Shown: positions 17,868-27,246, numbered from the stretch's first letter. The stretch is DNA of 64,000 nt from Kovacikia minuta CCNUW1 (GCF_020091585.1 NZ_CP083582.1:5900536-5964535); one strand, 5' to 3'. Numbers and translations: made by a program. Notes: a model not told the origin generated them from the letters alone.

Positions 17868-18053
17868 ATGGAAATCGCATTGGTATCAATCGCCCTTATT
17901 TTGAGTGGGACGCTAGTTTCCGACGATGTTTTGAACAATCGGTTGAAATTAGGAGAAAAATTGGCCAATCGCTTTTCAGCACCGCCGACTTTTCCACCTG
18001 CAAGTGCGGTCGCGAAGAGGCAATCCGATGAAACCAAGGTGATCTTGCGATAG
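17868..18053 (+). CDS. Possible small membrane-anchored protein (61 aa)
   Basis: The ATG at 17868 is preceded by AGAGGAATGACAG, with the AGAGGA Shine-Dalgarno-like core about 8 bases before the start. The product begins with a hydrophobic stretch (MEIALVSIALILSGTLV), then an amphipathic LNNRLKLGEKLANRF and a Pro-rich tail. No family is recognised. A competing frame starts 6 bases upstream at 17862 but is spaced too close to the ribosome site. Confidence 0.3.
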   Translation: MEIALVSIALILSGTLVSDDVLNNRLKLGEKLANRFSAPPTFPPASAVAKRQSDETKVILR

Positions 18054-18124
18054 TCTGCCTCAACCAGTTTTGAAAAATCAGGTTTATATGGAACAAGCAC
18101 AAAATAAAATTAGGAACCTGTAAG

Positions 18125-18166
18125 GGCTTGCGGCTAGGGTAAAGGTTGTTGCCCTAGCCGCAAGCC
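18125..18166. repeat. Perfect 15-bp hairpin
   Basis: GGCTTGCGGCTAGGG (18125-18139) and its exact complement CCCTAGCCGCAAGCC (18152-18166) surround a 12-base loop. No T-run follows, so this looks like an intergenic hairpin repeat. Confidence 0.85.
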
Positions 18167-18330
18167 TATTTGCCGAATGCCAGCCCCTTTCGCCTGGAAT
18201 TGATGGATTGTGAGAAAGGATTCCAATGGAATCATTTCTTACAAAGCCTCTCAATCTCACAACTGATTGAGGACTGCGATTAACCCGGCAGCTTTTGTTC
18301 CTACATATTTTGGAATTGCGCCATGATTGC

Positions 18331-18410
18331 GTAGGGTGCTGTTAGCGACAGCGTAACGCACCGAGGCGTGGGTTAGCGGTGCGTTACGGGGATGCCTAAC
18401 AGCACCCTAC
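18331..18410. repeat. 80-bp nested hairpin repeat (GTAGGGTGCTGTTAG family)
   Basis: The outer arms GTAGGGTGCTGTTAG and CTAACAGCACCCTAC are perfect 15-bp complements. Inner arms CGTAACGCACCG and CGGTGCGTTACG are perfect 12-bp complements. Together they can fold almost end to end. Repeats starting GTAGGGTGCGTTA are widespread in cyanobacterial spacers. The rest of 18101-18673 shows no gene. Confidence 0.85.
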
Positions 18411-18673
18411 AGCTCATGCTAGATCAAATATTGCCAGGTTAATATATAGGTCCTGGGGCGCAAGTCGTGGGTTAAAACTGCCGGAGATTGCGGAAGCCCG
18501 TAATCACGGGATGGGATCAATCGGGGCAGGTATCGATCGTAGGTCCAGTTGAAGTCGTATTAAATCTATCGTCTAAACTTCAGCAAAACTGAAACCGTCT
18601 CACTACCGGGTTGAAAAATGATCAGGACACCGATAATAGAGGACGGAAACCACAGTAGCTGGATGGAACGGTC

Positions 18674-19615
18674 ATGTTTTTCCACAAGGATGGGCAACTG
18701 GAAGCGCTGGGCGATCGCGTTCTGGAAGCAACCTGGGCAGAATTTCCAGGTTTAGCCCGTAATCAAATTGCCCTCACCTGGCTGATTTATGACTCCCCTG
18801 CACCCGTTAATACGGGGGGTGCAATTAGTCCGGCGGAGTTTTGGAAGTACTCTCCACGGGGCTATAGCTATCGAGGTGTAGAACGAATTTATCCTGCCAG
18901 TGTGGTCAAGCTATTTTACCTGGTTGCCGTCCATGAATGGCTAGAACGCCGCATGATTCAGCCATCGGCAGAGTTAGAACGGGCCGTGCAAGATATGATT
19001 GTGGACTCCAGCAATGATGCCACCAGTCTGGTTGTAGATGTATTGACGGGAACCACGAGTGGACCAGAATTGCCAGCGGGACCGTTTGAAACCTGGAAAC
19101 AACAACGTAATATCGTCAATCGCTACTTTCGATCACTCAACTGGGCTGAACTAGAAACCATCAACGTGAACCAAAAGACCTGGTGCGACGGTCCCTACGG
19201 ACGGGAGCGGGCATTTTTGGGAACACTGATGGAAAATCGTAATATGCTGACCGTGATTGCCACTGCTCGGCTTCTGCATAGCATTGTGGGAGGAGTTGCG
19301 GTATCAGCCAAGCGATCGCAGGAAATGATGGCACTGATGCGGCGATCGCTAAACCCAACTGAACTGGCAGCGAATCCAGAAAATCAAGTCACTGGCTTTT
19401 TAGGGGCAGGGCTACCCCAGGATACTCGCATCTGGTCTAAGGCAGGTTTAACTAGTCAGGTTCGTCATGATGCGGCTTATATTGAGTTGACGAGCCATAC
19501 CAGCCCGTATTTGTTAGTAGTTTTTACGGAAGGAAAAGCCCAAAGTAAAAATGAAGCGATTTTACCTTTCGTTTCCCAATGTGTTGCAGAAGCGCTGCTC
19601 ACCCTAGAAACATAA
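18674..19615 (+). CDS. Serine hydrolase, class A beta-lactamase-like fold
   Basis: 313 residues. The SxxK nucleophile motif is in YPASVVKLFYL, the SxN-like motif is VDSSNDATSLVVD, and a KTG-like motif is IWSKAGLTSQV. These three match the active site of penicillin-binding proteins and class A beta-lactamases. Unlike those enzymes it has no signal peptide or membrane segment (MFFHKDGQLEALGDRVLEA), so it appears cytoplasmic and is unlikely to be an antibiotic-resistance enzyme. The substrate is unknown. It stands alone with about 550-base spacers on both sides. Confidence 0.82.
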   Translation: MFFHKDGQLEALGDRVLEATWAEFPGLARNQIALTWLIYDSPAPVNTGGAISPAEFWKYSPRGYSYRGVERIYPASVVKLFYLVAVHEWLERRMIQPSAELERAVQDMIVDSSNDATSLVVDVLTGTTSGPELPAGPFETWKQQRNIVNRYFRSLNWAELETINVNQKTWCDGPYGRERAFLGTLMENRNMLTVIATARLLHSIVGGVAVSAKRSQEMMALMRRSLNPTELAANPENQVTGFLGAGLPQDTRIWSKAGLTSQVRHDAAYIELTSHTSPYLLVVFTEGKAQSKNEAILPFVSQCVAEALLTLET

Positions 19616-20164
19616 TTCCTTCCAGCCGCACAAATTTTTACTAAACAGTTCTCCTGTTTGAATGGGGCTTAGATAGGGGCTGTAGATAGAGAGTTGAAAG
19701 ATTAATTACACAGAGAGGATGGGTTGATAGGAAGTAACAGGCAGTTGATCCCAACTACCGGGGAATTAACTATCGGTAGCTAAGGGGTTTAGCCTGAGCT
19801 TTTTGACAAAAATATTTTTTACACACGATCTATCTTTAGATACTTGGAAAAGAAACACATGCTGAATTAGATAGATGAAGTGAGTTCTAGCGTATCAGTC
19901 ATCAAATCCAATTCTAAAAATCGAGTTTCTTTAAGTTGAGTTGACAAGATTTCACTAACCGATTTCTTGTTCAACGGTTTAGTCGCTCTTGTATAATTCT
20001 CTCATAAAGGAGAGTGGCGATTGTGCTGTTTTGAGGGCGCAATGTGCTGTCACTATTAACCTTTTGATTGAGTTGGTTTTGATTAAGTTACTACTGATGC
20101 AAAAGATCTGGTTGTTCTTGATTCGAACGACCGATATCAATTCAATACGTGTGGAGGAGTTACT
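19616..20164 (+). promoter_or_regulatory. AT-rich 549-bp upstream region of the envelope protein gene, with a TATAAT box
   Basis: TGTATAAT near 19990-19997 matches an extended -10, with a weak TTGTTC about 19 bases upstream as a possible -35. This would give a 5' leader of about 160 bases before the GTG at 20165. No coding frame is convincing. A Shine-Dalgarno GTGGAGGAG precedes the gene. Confidence 0.4.
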
Positions 20165-21448
20165 GTGAAACGGTTTCTTGTGCTCAAACAAACTGTTTTG
20201 TCATTCAGTCTTGCCCTCTCGACGATCGCTTGCGGTCAACTGGTGGCAAAGGCGGAATCTATGCCGGTATTTGATGATATACCGAGCGATCTATCGAACC
20301 CAGTTGCCCTGGAACCCCAGTCTGCACCAGCCCCAACTCAAATCCGCGATCGTCGTGATTTAGAGCCTGCTTATCCGAAATTTCCAGAGGAAGAACTCAT
20401 TGAGGAAGCAGAAACCGCAAATGCAAACCGTTCTGAGCGCGAAGAACCAATTCAGGCAGCCGCCGCCCCTACCAGTTCTGTCAGCACTCCAGTTCCAGGA
20501 ACCGTAGATACTTCTACGATGGGACTGCAAGCTCAAGTACCCACCCCATCGGAACTGGTACCCCCTGGAACCACGGTAATTCCAGCAGCGACCCGCTATC
20601 AGTTTGACTATATCGGAATTGGCGCGAATTTTGGGACAGGCAGCGATTCAGCCCTGGGATCAATTAGCTTTGCAGCGTTTAGCAAATTTACGTTGGGGTC
20701 CTATTTCTCGTTTCGCCCCGCTGTTTTAGTGGAGGATGATGTTTCGTTTTTACTCCCCTTTACCTATGACTTTCCCAATAGAGGACCGGGAACCGTTTCC
20801 CCCTATGTGGGAATTGGGGCAACATTCTCTACTGCAAAGGACCATGCAGATCTACTGCTAACAGCTGGTTTAGACTATCCCCTCAATCCCCAACTCGCCC
20901 TAACTGGCAGTGTGAATATCGCTCCAATTAACCGATTTGAAATTGGGTTCATTTTGGGGTTAGCTTACACCTTCTCGACTCGAACCATTACAACCCCCGC
21001 TGTTACGGTTGGCGAAGTGATTCCGCCCCGTCCGCCCCGTCCTAACCCCAGCTATTTTGGGGTTGGGGTCAATTTAGGAGCCGGGGGTGACAGCGCCCTG
21101 GGAGACATCAGTGCTGCCATCTACAGCAAAATTGCTCTAGGGTCCTATATTTCCTTCCGTCCAGCGGTTCTCATTTCAAGCGACGCCACATTCCTGCTAC
21201 CCGTCACCTATGACTTCCCGGTGATCTCGCTCTCTGAGTACATCAGGTTGGCTCCCTATGCGGGGATTGGTGCGGCATTCTCAACCGGGGAAGATAGCAA
21301 TGCAGACCTGCTGCTAACAGCGGGAGTCGATATCCCGCTGTCTCCTCAATTTGCGGCAACGATCGGGGTCAACATCGGACCCTTCGATAAATTTGACATT
21401 GGTTTTCTCCTAGGCGTTGCCTATACATTTGGGGAGTTTAGTCGATAG
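20165..21448 (+). CDS. Secreted envelope protein with two tandem beta-barrel-like repeats
   Basis: 427 residues starting at GTG, preceded by GGAGGAG. The signal sequence is about 1-29 (VLSFSLALSTIACGQLVAKA). A low-complexity acidic and Pro/Ala-rich linker reaches about 135. Two similar halves then follow, about 137-275 and 297-425. Each starts YIGIGANFGTGSDSALGSIS or YFGVGVNLGAGGDSALGDIS, continues with SFRPAVL and FLLPVTYDFP, and ends FEIGFILGLAYTF or FDIGFLLGVAYTF. Alternating hydrophobic strands and terminal aromatic residues suggest an outer-membrane barrel built by internal duplication. The function is unknown. Confidence 0.75.
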   Translation: MKRFLVLKQTVLSFSLALSTIACGQLVAKAESMPVFDDIPSDLSNPVALEPQSAPAPTQIRDRRDLEPAYPKFPEEELIEEAETANANRSEREEPIQAAAAPTSSVSTPVPGTVDTSTMGLQAQVPTPSELVPPGTTVIPAATRYQFDYIGIGANFGTGSDSALGSISFAAFSKFTLGSYFSFRPAVLVEDDVSFLLPFTYDFPNRGPGTVSPYVGIGATFSTAKDHADLLLTAGLDYPLNPQLALTGSVNIAPINRFEIGFILGLAYTFSTRTITTPAVTVGEVIPPRPPRPNPSYFGVGVNLGAGGDSALGDISAAIYSKIALGSYISFRPAVLISSDATFLLPVTYDFPVISLSEYIRLAPYAGIGAAFSTGEDSNADLLLTAGVDIPLSPQFAATIGVNIGPFDKFDIGFLLGVAYTFGEFSR

Positions 21449-21575
21449 GTGATAAGTAGTAGGTGGTAAGTGTCAGGGGGTAGAGAGTTTTGAGTTCTAA
21501 GTTTTAAGTTTTGGGTTCTCTCTCCCCCATATCCTGTCCCCTACCACCTGACACCTACCCCCTACCCCCTACTTG
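21440..21575. repeat. 7-bp-period low-complexity array
   Basis: Units such as GTGGTAA, TTTTAAG/TTTTGAG and CCCCCTA occur in short runs between the envelope protein gene and the binding-protein gene. Confidence 0.6.
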
Positions 21576-22911
21576 GGACTCACCTTACCCACCACCTTCA
21601 GTTTGCCGTCCGGCTCAACCTGCCAAACATCATAGCTACCGACGACATCACCATTGGCATCAATGTCTACATTGCCGCTGGCTCCTTGGTAGTTAATTTG
21701 TTTACCTTCGCGGAGGAGTTTTAATCCTTCGCAGACATCGGTTACTTCGATTCCCGGTGGGTTGGATACTTCTCGAATTTTGCTTTTAATTCCTTCACCC
21801 GTATTTGCTTTGGCTGCTTCTGCTGCCAGTACCAGCAATGCTGCTGCATCCCAGGAGTGGGGAACATAGGCACTAATCGGTTTCCCCTTCTTCTCCTGCC
21901 AAAGCTTACTCATTGCTTCCAGACCTTTACCGTTGGCACCGGGAACCGTGCCCATTGCCCCTGCCAGAATAAACTTACCATCGGCGGTTTTGCCAACCTG
22001 TCCAGGGAAATCGGGGGAATAGACCCCATCCGTTAATAGGATTTGAACCCCTTTGCTAAGCCCCTGCTCGAAGGCTGACTTGAGCAACAAACTGCCCGTT
22101 TCAGCATAGAGGACAGCGGCGATCGCATCCGGTTTACTGCCAAATGCTGCCTGAACTTCTGTATCAAAGGTGGTTGCTTTGGGGTCATAGCGGGTTGGTT
22201 TCGCCGCATTGGTAAGGGTTCCCCCCTGCTTCTTAAATGCGCCAACAAACTCTTTTTCAAAACCAACCCCGTAGTCGTTATGTAATTACCAGGGTCGCGG
22301 CTCGTTTCGCGCCCTTTTCGGACGCGAGTCTAGCGAGTGCCTGTGCCTGATAGGTATCTGGCGGAGCGGTGCGTGCCCAGTAGCCCTGAAACTCTCCTTT
22401 CTTTGCCGCATCGGTAAATACGGGGCTGGTGCTACCTGGGGAAATTAGCATCACCTTATTGCGAACGGCAATGGGAAGGGCGGCTGTGGAAACACTACTG
22501 GCAAAAGAACCCACAACCCCGGCTACTTTCTCCACTTCAGCCAATCGCGTCATTGCTTCCAACCCCGCTTCAGGATTGGTCTGGTCGTCGGCATTTGGAA
22601 TCAAAGTCACGGGAGCACCATTCACGCCACCGCAACTATTGACCTTTTCAACTAGCAGGGGGAACCGCATCCAACATGGGTTGCCCAATTGAGGCGAGAT
22701 CCCCAGTTGCAGGGAGAAGCGAACTAATTTTGAGACCTTTGGCATCCCCTGCGGTGGGAGAAGTGGGGGCGGGAGAAGTACCCGACTGAGTATTAGAGGG
22801 GGGGGCAGATTCCTGACAAGCAGCCGTTAGAATTCCTGTTGTCAGGGTAATGACTCCAAGAATTACTGCCTTACTCAGCCCAAAGCGATTGACCGAAGCA
22901 AATGTTTTCAT
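21569..22911 (-). pseudogene. Branched-chain amino-acid-type ABC binding lipoprotein, two 1-base insertions
   Basis: LivJ/LivK-type (Peripla_BP_6) periplasmic protein. The start is ATG at 22911 with lipobox LTAAC and a Pro/Ser/Thr linker. The first frame ends at PMLDAV. The middle frame carries LVEKVNSCGGVNGAPVTLIP and LISPGSTSPVFTDAAKKGEF. The last frame runs from NDYGVGFEKEFVGAFKKQGG to the C terminus DVWQVEPDGKLKVVGKVSPK. Deleting one G of GGGGG at 22658-22662 and the T at 22283 restores one continuous protein of about 447 codons. No permease genes are nearby, so it is an orphan binding protein. Confidence 0.85.
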
Positions 22912-23057
22912 TTGGACGCTAAATTCCTCAACTTTCCACAAGCGATCGCACAAGTATCAAGCACAAACAACAATAGGGCTATTTCGGATAAACCGAAATC
23001 TGAGCCTAACCCTGCGATCTGAATAATCTATAGTCTACTGTTTAGCGTCTATTTAAA

Positions 23058-23092
23058 CGGAGAGGGAGGATTCAAACCCCAGGTTAGGGCGT
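23058..23092 (-). repeat. Partial 3' copy of tRNA-Ser
   Basis: The segment beginning ACGGAGAGGGAGG resembles the 3' end (T arm, acceptor and the flanking bases) of the tRNA-Ser gene at 24508-24599, and continues as a near match through TAGGGCG. The rest of the tRNA is absent. Partial tRNA ends often mark integration boundaries. No integrase is present, so this is only suggestive. Confidence 0.5.
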
Positions 23093-23209
23093 CGGAGTGA
23101 CAGGAAAGTTAGCCTTTTGTCCACCAGCGCTTGTCATCAACAGACATTCCTAAACCGCTTAACAGCTTAGGGATGGGGGGATGGGGAGATGGGATTTCCA
23201 GCGAGTTCC

Positions 23210-23797
23210 TCAGGTAACTGCGCCGTGGGCAATCGCTGCTGCACCAGAGGTGACTGTTTCCTGGGATGGACTCAAGGCGTACACGCCAATCCGCACGTCT
23301 TCAATCAGCCCATCTGTGCTACGAGCAATTACCCCATGCACCTCAGCCATGACTGGTTCGCCACTACGAGAACACAAAGTTGTTTGCCAGATTCGAATGC
23401 CAGAACCTTGAGACAGTTGACTGAGATAGGTCAGAAAGGCAGACCGATCGCCCTCTGCCACAAACATAGCCAAAGGTTCACCAATAAGGTAGTTCGGGGA
23501 TACGTTCAGCAGTTGGGCGATCACCTGATTCGCCTCCAGGATCATTCCATTGGTGTCGATGATTAAGGAAGCGATCGGGGAGAACCGAAATAGATCTTGA
23601 TAATACAGCCTCTCCTGAATCAGTTCCTCTTGGATAATCTCCGTCGCCTCTAAATTCATTTGCATCTGCTCGTAGGTTACTTGCAGATCTTCAAGTGCTG
23701 CATCAAATGCCTCCCAGTCTACGGCGCTTTCTCCGCGCAGGGAGGCAATCTGTCGTTTGATGAAGTGAAAGTGCTGTTCAACCTGTTCGTCACGCAT
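23210..23797 (-). CDS. PAS-domain protein with N-terminal coiled coil
   Basis: 195 residues. The N-terminal half (about 1-65) is a predicted helix or coiled coil (ALEDLQVTYEQMQMNLEATE). A single PAS domain follows (about 70-180: FRFSPIASLIIDTNGMILEA, then VSPNYLIGEPLAMF). No output domain exists, so it probably acts as a small sensor or adaptor that binds a partner through the coiled coil. There are no obvious operon neighbours. Confidence 0.8.
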   Translation of the reverse strand: MRDEQVEQHFHFIKRQIASLRGESAVDWEAFDAALEDLQVTYEQMQMNLEATEIIQEELIQERLYYQDLFRFSPIASLIIDTNGMILEANQVIAQLLNVSPNYLIGEPLAMFVAEGDRSAFLTYLSQLSQGSGIRIWQTTLCSRSGEPVMAEVHGVIARSTDGLIEDVRIGVYALSPSQETVTSGAAAIAHGAVT

Positions 23798-24507
23798 AAA
23801 TGATGCCTAGCCATAGTACAGATCTGCTGGCAACTCTCAGGCATCTGTTCTAAGAGTTTTCACTCTTGAAAGCAGCGTAGAAAACCTTCAGCAGAATAGC
23901 CGTTGTCTACCGTAATCATAAAGACACTATAGTTACTATAGTCGTCAGAGTAACTGGTAGGAATCGGTTTTAAGTCCGATTTAAGTAAGGCGAATCCTGT
24001 ATAAAAGTAACAATTGCTGGTTAAGCAAGTCACATCCACCCCAGGAACTCAGGAAAAAGGGATTCTCCGCCACCGATATAGCCTTCAAGAGCCGGACAAA
24101 GCTCTAGTACATATCCCCCTGGTTCAGGTAGAAAAGCTCCCCATGCAGGACTTATCCAAACTCAGAGGGTTTAACCTCAAAGTTAAGCCTCGCCACCAGT
24201 GGAAAAGCTTAAGGATCGTGAATTAAATAACATCGGCAATTCCAATCGTAAGCGCTTAGCATTCAGGCGAAAACCTTTGCGCCGACAATTTCGATCGTAA
24301 GGGCTTAGCATTCGGGCAAAAACCTTTGCGATGACCGAAAACATACCTGCCACATACTAAGCCCCTACAACTTACCGATTTTATTTTGTTCTCGTTCCTG
24401 AGCCTCTGAGGTTTTGCTGACAATATGTAAGCCCAGCCAAATTAAAAGGTTTTCTGTGATCGAGAAGCTAGAGTTGTTTGAGGTTAGAAACCCAGTTAGA
24501 AATTCAA
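23798..24507. other. Gene-free region with a tandem duplicate at its right end
   Basis: About 700 bases with no recognised gene. A 70-codon plus-strand frame (24014-24226, TTG start) has no known pattern and no clear ribosome site. The notable structure is the duplicated segment at 24241-24340. Confidence 0.4.
24241..24340. repeat. Two tandem copies of a roughly 50-bp unit
   Basis: Two adjacent units share AATCGTAAG-type starts, GCTTAGCATTC and AAAACCTTTGCG. The GGGCTTAGCATTCGG core recurs near 40801 and, in related hairpins, near 31924, so the unit belongs to a dispersed intergenic family. Confidence 0.7.
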
Positions 24508-24599
24508 CGGAGAGGGAGGGATTCGAACCCTCGGTAGGGCGTTACCGTTCCTACAACAGATTAGCAATCTGCCGCTTTCGACCACTCAGCCACCTCTCC
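24508..24599 (-). tRNA. tRNA-Ser (anticodon GCU)
   Basis: Read on the minus strand, the gene has acceptor arms GGAGAGG and CCTCTCC with discriminator G. The D arm starts GGCTGAGTGG, the anticodon stem-loop is GCAGA-TTGCTAA-TCTGT giving anticodon GCU, a long variable arm is typical of tRNA-Ser, and the T arm contains GGTTCGAATCC. It reads AGC and AGU codons. CCA is not encoded. Confidence 0.97.
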
Positions 24600-24629
24600 A
24601 GGTGACGAAAAACCATGATAACAGAAAGA

Positions 24630-24790
24630 GGTGTCAGGTGCCAGGTGTCAGGGAAAGGATAAAAGATAAAGGATAAAGGATAAAACTTTGAAGTCGGTCA
24701 TTGGGCATTGGTTTGGCTTCCCCAACTCCCCCAACTTCCCTATCCCCCTCTTCACCTCATCACCTCCCCCACTCCCCATTCCCTACTCCC
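24630..24790. repeat. 7-bp tandem arrays (GTGTCAG, GGATAAA, CACCTCA types)
   Basis: Several short runs with period 7 sit between the tRNA gene and the end of mraY, including three to four GGATAAA units. Confidence 0.8.
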
Positions 24791-24799
24791 CGCTCTCTG

Positions 24800-25891
24800 T
24801 TAACAAATTGCCAGGGTCAGGAATGCTAGCAAGCCACCAACCAGATAGAAAAGGGCAACAATGCGGGTTTCTGACCAGCCTGAGAGTTCCAGATGGTTGT
24901 GGTAGGGAGACATTTTGAAGAAGCGTTTGCCAATCCCATCGGGACCTTTGGTTGCTTTGTAGTAGCCAACCTGAACAATCACCGAGATTGTTTCAACCAG
25001 GAACAAGCCACTCAAAATTAGTAAACCAAACAAGCTGTTCGTGATGATGGCGACGGCAGCGAGGGCACCGCCTAAAGCCAGCGAACCCGTATCTCCCATG
25101 AACACGCGAGCCGGATTGCGGTTATGAACCAGAAAGCCTAAGCAACTACCACTGAGACAGGCGCAAAACAGCATCAGTTCCGGTGAAGTGGGTGCAATCA
25201 GGGCACCCAGACCTAACAGGGCGATCGCCGCTGTCCCCGCTGCCAACCCATCCAACCCATCGGTCAGGTTAGTGGCATTACTTTCTGCTACCAACACAAA
25301 CCCGGCAAGCAGCCAGAATAGGAATCCCAAAGGCAGGGTCAGCCCCAGGGGCAGAGCTAGGTTTGTAATGCTGATCGGCTGAGTTGCCATCAGCCACAGG
25401 CAAAATAGAGCGGCAAACCCAATTTGCAAAACCAGCTTCATGCGGGGGGAAATGCCCTTATTCGATTTGTGTCGAATAATTTGCCAGTCATCTAGCCAGC
25501 CGATCGCTGCATATCCCAGGGTCAGGGCAGAAACGGCAACCACCTGAGAAGAGAATCCAGACCACAGGAGTGCCACTGCCACTGCCACCGGCACAAAGAA
25601 AATGCCACCCATTGTGGGGGTGCCTGCTTTCTTCAGGTGTGCCTGGGGACCATCTTCCCGAATGATTTGCCCAGCCTTGAGCGATCGTAACAGGGGAACG
25701 ACCCAAAACCCAAGCCCTGCACTGGCAAGGGCACAACTCCACAACGGTAAGGCAAGGGATAGGGTTTGCCCGACTCGACCCGCTGCCAGGTCCAAAAATA
25801 GGGCAACGGCACTCAGTCCAGTAGCAAGGAGGGCAAACAACAGTACCCCTGAAAGGCTTAATGGCCGACTAGAGAATAATTTGGCGTCCAC
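24800..25891 (-). CDS. mraY: Phospho-N-acetylmuramoyl-pentapeptide transferase
   Basis: MraY makes lipid I by moving phospho-MurNAc-pentapeptide to undecaprenyl phosphate in the inner membrane. Ten or so membrane segments are visible. Signature motifs: KKAGTPTMGGIFFVPVAVAV, the aspartate motif AIGWLDDWQIIRHKSNKG, NLTDGLDGLAAG, VHNRNPARVFMGDTGSLALG and the C-terminal SPYHNHLELSGWSETRIV. Length (363) is normal. The DUF3134 gene lies upstream on the same strand, 85 bases away. It is not in a dcw cluster, as is usual for cyanobacteria. Confidence 0.96.
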   Translation of the reverse strand: MDAKLFSSRPLSLSGVLLFALLATGLSAVALFLDLAAGRVGQTLSLALPLWSCALASAGLGFWVVPLLRSLKAGQIIREDGPQAHLKKAGTPTMGGIFFVPVAVAVALLWSGFSSQVVAVSALTLGYAAIGWLDDWQIIRHKSNKGISPRMKLVLQIGFAALFCLWLMATQPISITNLALPLGLTLPLGFLFWLLAGFVLVAESNATNLTDGLDGLAAGTAAIALLGLGALIAPTSPELMLFCACLSGSCLGFLVHNRNPARVFMGDTGSLALGGALAAVAIITNSLFGLLILSGLFLVETISVIVQVGYYKATKGPDGIGKRFFKMSPYHNHLELSGWSETRIVALFYLVGGLLAFLTLAIC

Positions 25892-25976
25892 AGAAACTCC
25901 GTCTCACTCCACACACTACACAAGCGTTTCCTGTCAAAATTCGGAAAAATCGGACAATTCTTATCAGATGCTCACA

Positions 25977-26216
25977 CTAATCGTCTAATTCCAGATCATC
26001 ATCATCGTCATCTAAATCAAAACTGCCGTCATCGCCTGCCATTAAATCGCTCAGCTCCTCCCCTTCATCATCGAGATAATCTGTTTCAGCATTATCTCGT
26101 GCCAGCAATCGTCCTGTATTTTCTAACCAATCTAGAATTGAAGACTCTTGCTTAAGAGGGATTACAGCCGCCCGTTGCTCACGGGGTTCTTCACGCAAAG
26201 AAGGATTATAGGTCAT
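25977..26216 (-). CDS. DUF3134-family small acidic protein
   Basis: 79 residues. The conserved part YNPSLREEPREQRAAVIPLK, then SSILDWLENTGRLLARD, is the hallmark of the cyanobacterial DUF3134 family of unknown function. The C terminus is a run of Asp/Glu (FDLDDDDDDLELDD), making the protein strongly acidic. It precedes mraY on the same strand, a neighbour pairing that suggests co-expression. Confidence 0.85.
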   Translation of the reverse strand: MTYNPSLREEPREQRAAVIPLKQESSILDWLENTGRLLARDNAETDYLDDEGEELSDLMAGDDGSFDLDDDDDDLELDD

Positions 26217-26557
26217 AGATTCAGTTTCGGATAGAAAATTGGGTCGGGTCTACATCTATAGAATAACTAGATATAGAGATCTTTAGACGTTTTGAACCTG
26301 ACTTCCGGGCTTCTCCTGATGAAACACCCAGAGTGTATCACTATAAAAATAAATTGCAAGATTTTTTTCCGGTTCAGGATTTCAAACCGCTTGGTAGCGA
26401 TTCTCAGTCAAGTGGAGTAGAGTCACAGCAACAAGTTAGAGGGAAAGAGGATCACGGTTTTCCTTCTGCCTTCTGCCCTCTGCCGCAAAATCGGTAAACT
26501 TGACCTCATTTAAGTAAAAACGGTTATGTCTCTCAACTATCACAGGAATGAATTGTA
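26217..26557. other. Divergent spacer between DUF3134 and fibrillin genes
   Basis: 341 bases that must carry both promoters. An AT-rich stretch near 26260-26280 and 26340-26360 could hold -10 boxes, but no convincing pair can be named. A CTTCTGCC-type 7-bp tract lies near 26460-26485. Confidence 0.4.
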
Positions 26558-27143
26558 ATGATTGGCAAAACGGCTTTATTAGAGATGATTGCAGGCAAAA
26601 ATCGGGGGTTACTGACGACAGATAGCGAAAAGCAGGCGATTTTGTCTGCCATCTCGCTACTGGAAGACCGCAATCCCAATCCCCGACCGCTGGAATCTAC
26701 GAATCTACTAGAGGGTGATTGGCGGTTGCTGTACACAACCAGTCGTGGCATTTTGGGAATTGATCAGTTCCCTTTCTTAAATCTGGGGCAGGTGTACCAG
26801 TCGATTCGGGTGGCAGAGTTCCAAGCTCTACAACATTGCCGAAGTCTACGGGTTGCCTTTTCTGGAGGGGTTGGTTAGTGTAGCAGCGCGGTTTAAGCCT
26901 GTCTCAGAACGGCGGGTGGAGGTCAAATTTGAGCGATCGCTCCTGGGACTCAAGCGACTGATTAATTACCAATCTCCTCGCAGTTTCATTCAGCAATTGG
27001 AATCGAATCAACCATTACCTGCGATCGACTTCAATATTGAGAACCGCGACCAGCAAGGATGGCTGGACATCACCTACCTGGATGAAGACCTGCGAATTGG
27101 TCGAGGGAACGAGGGAAGTGTGTTTGTGCTGACCAAGGGATGA
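26558..27143 (+). pseudogene. PAP/fibrillin-family protein, frame broken by a 1-base insertion
   Basis: Plastid-lipid-associated protein (fibrillin) family, soluble lipocalin-like proteins tied to thylakoids. The first frame has LEGDWRLLYTTSRGILGIDQ, the family's core block, then VYQSIRVAEF. The second frame has YNIAEVYGLPFLEGLVSVAA and the C-terminal GWLDITYLDEDLRIGRGNEG, the family's end block. Deleting one C at 26821-26822 joins them as VAEFKLYNIAEV. The gene is otherwise intact, so a sequence error is likely. Confidence 0.85.
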
Positions 27144-27144
27144 G

Positions 27145-27246
27145 GGATGAGGGATGAAGGATACAAGGGAAAGGGAAAAGGGAAAAGAGAAAGGGGAAAA
27201 GGGGGAAGGGGAAGTTTTATCCTTTATCCTTTATCCTTTATCCTTT
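27145..27246. repeat. 7-bp tandem arrays at the nuclease gene 5' end
   Basis: GGGATGA, GGGAAAA and then TATCCTT units run in succession, the last being four near-perfect copies. They overlap the annotated beginning of the nuclease gene. Confidence 0.85.

Noticed and set aside
17783-18100. Minus-strand 105-codon frame
   Set aside because: It is antisense to the better supported small plus-strand gene at 17868-18053 and lacks family features.
18440-18560. Possible C-terminal tail of an IS605-type TnpB
   Set aside because: Only a vague resemblance over 20-25 codons in one frame; no upstream TnpB motifs and no IS ends.
18674-19615. Beta-lactamase resistance gene
   Set aside because: The three active-site motifs fit the fold, but the lack of a signal peptide and a KAG instead of KTG motif argue for another serine hydrolase role.
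24014-24226. 70-codon plus-strand frame with TTG start
   Set aside because: No family, no ribosome site, not supported by neighbours. Possible but not reportable.
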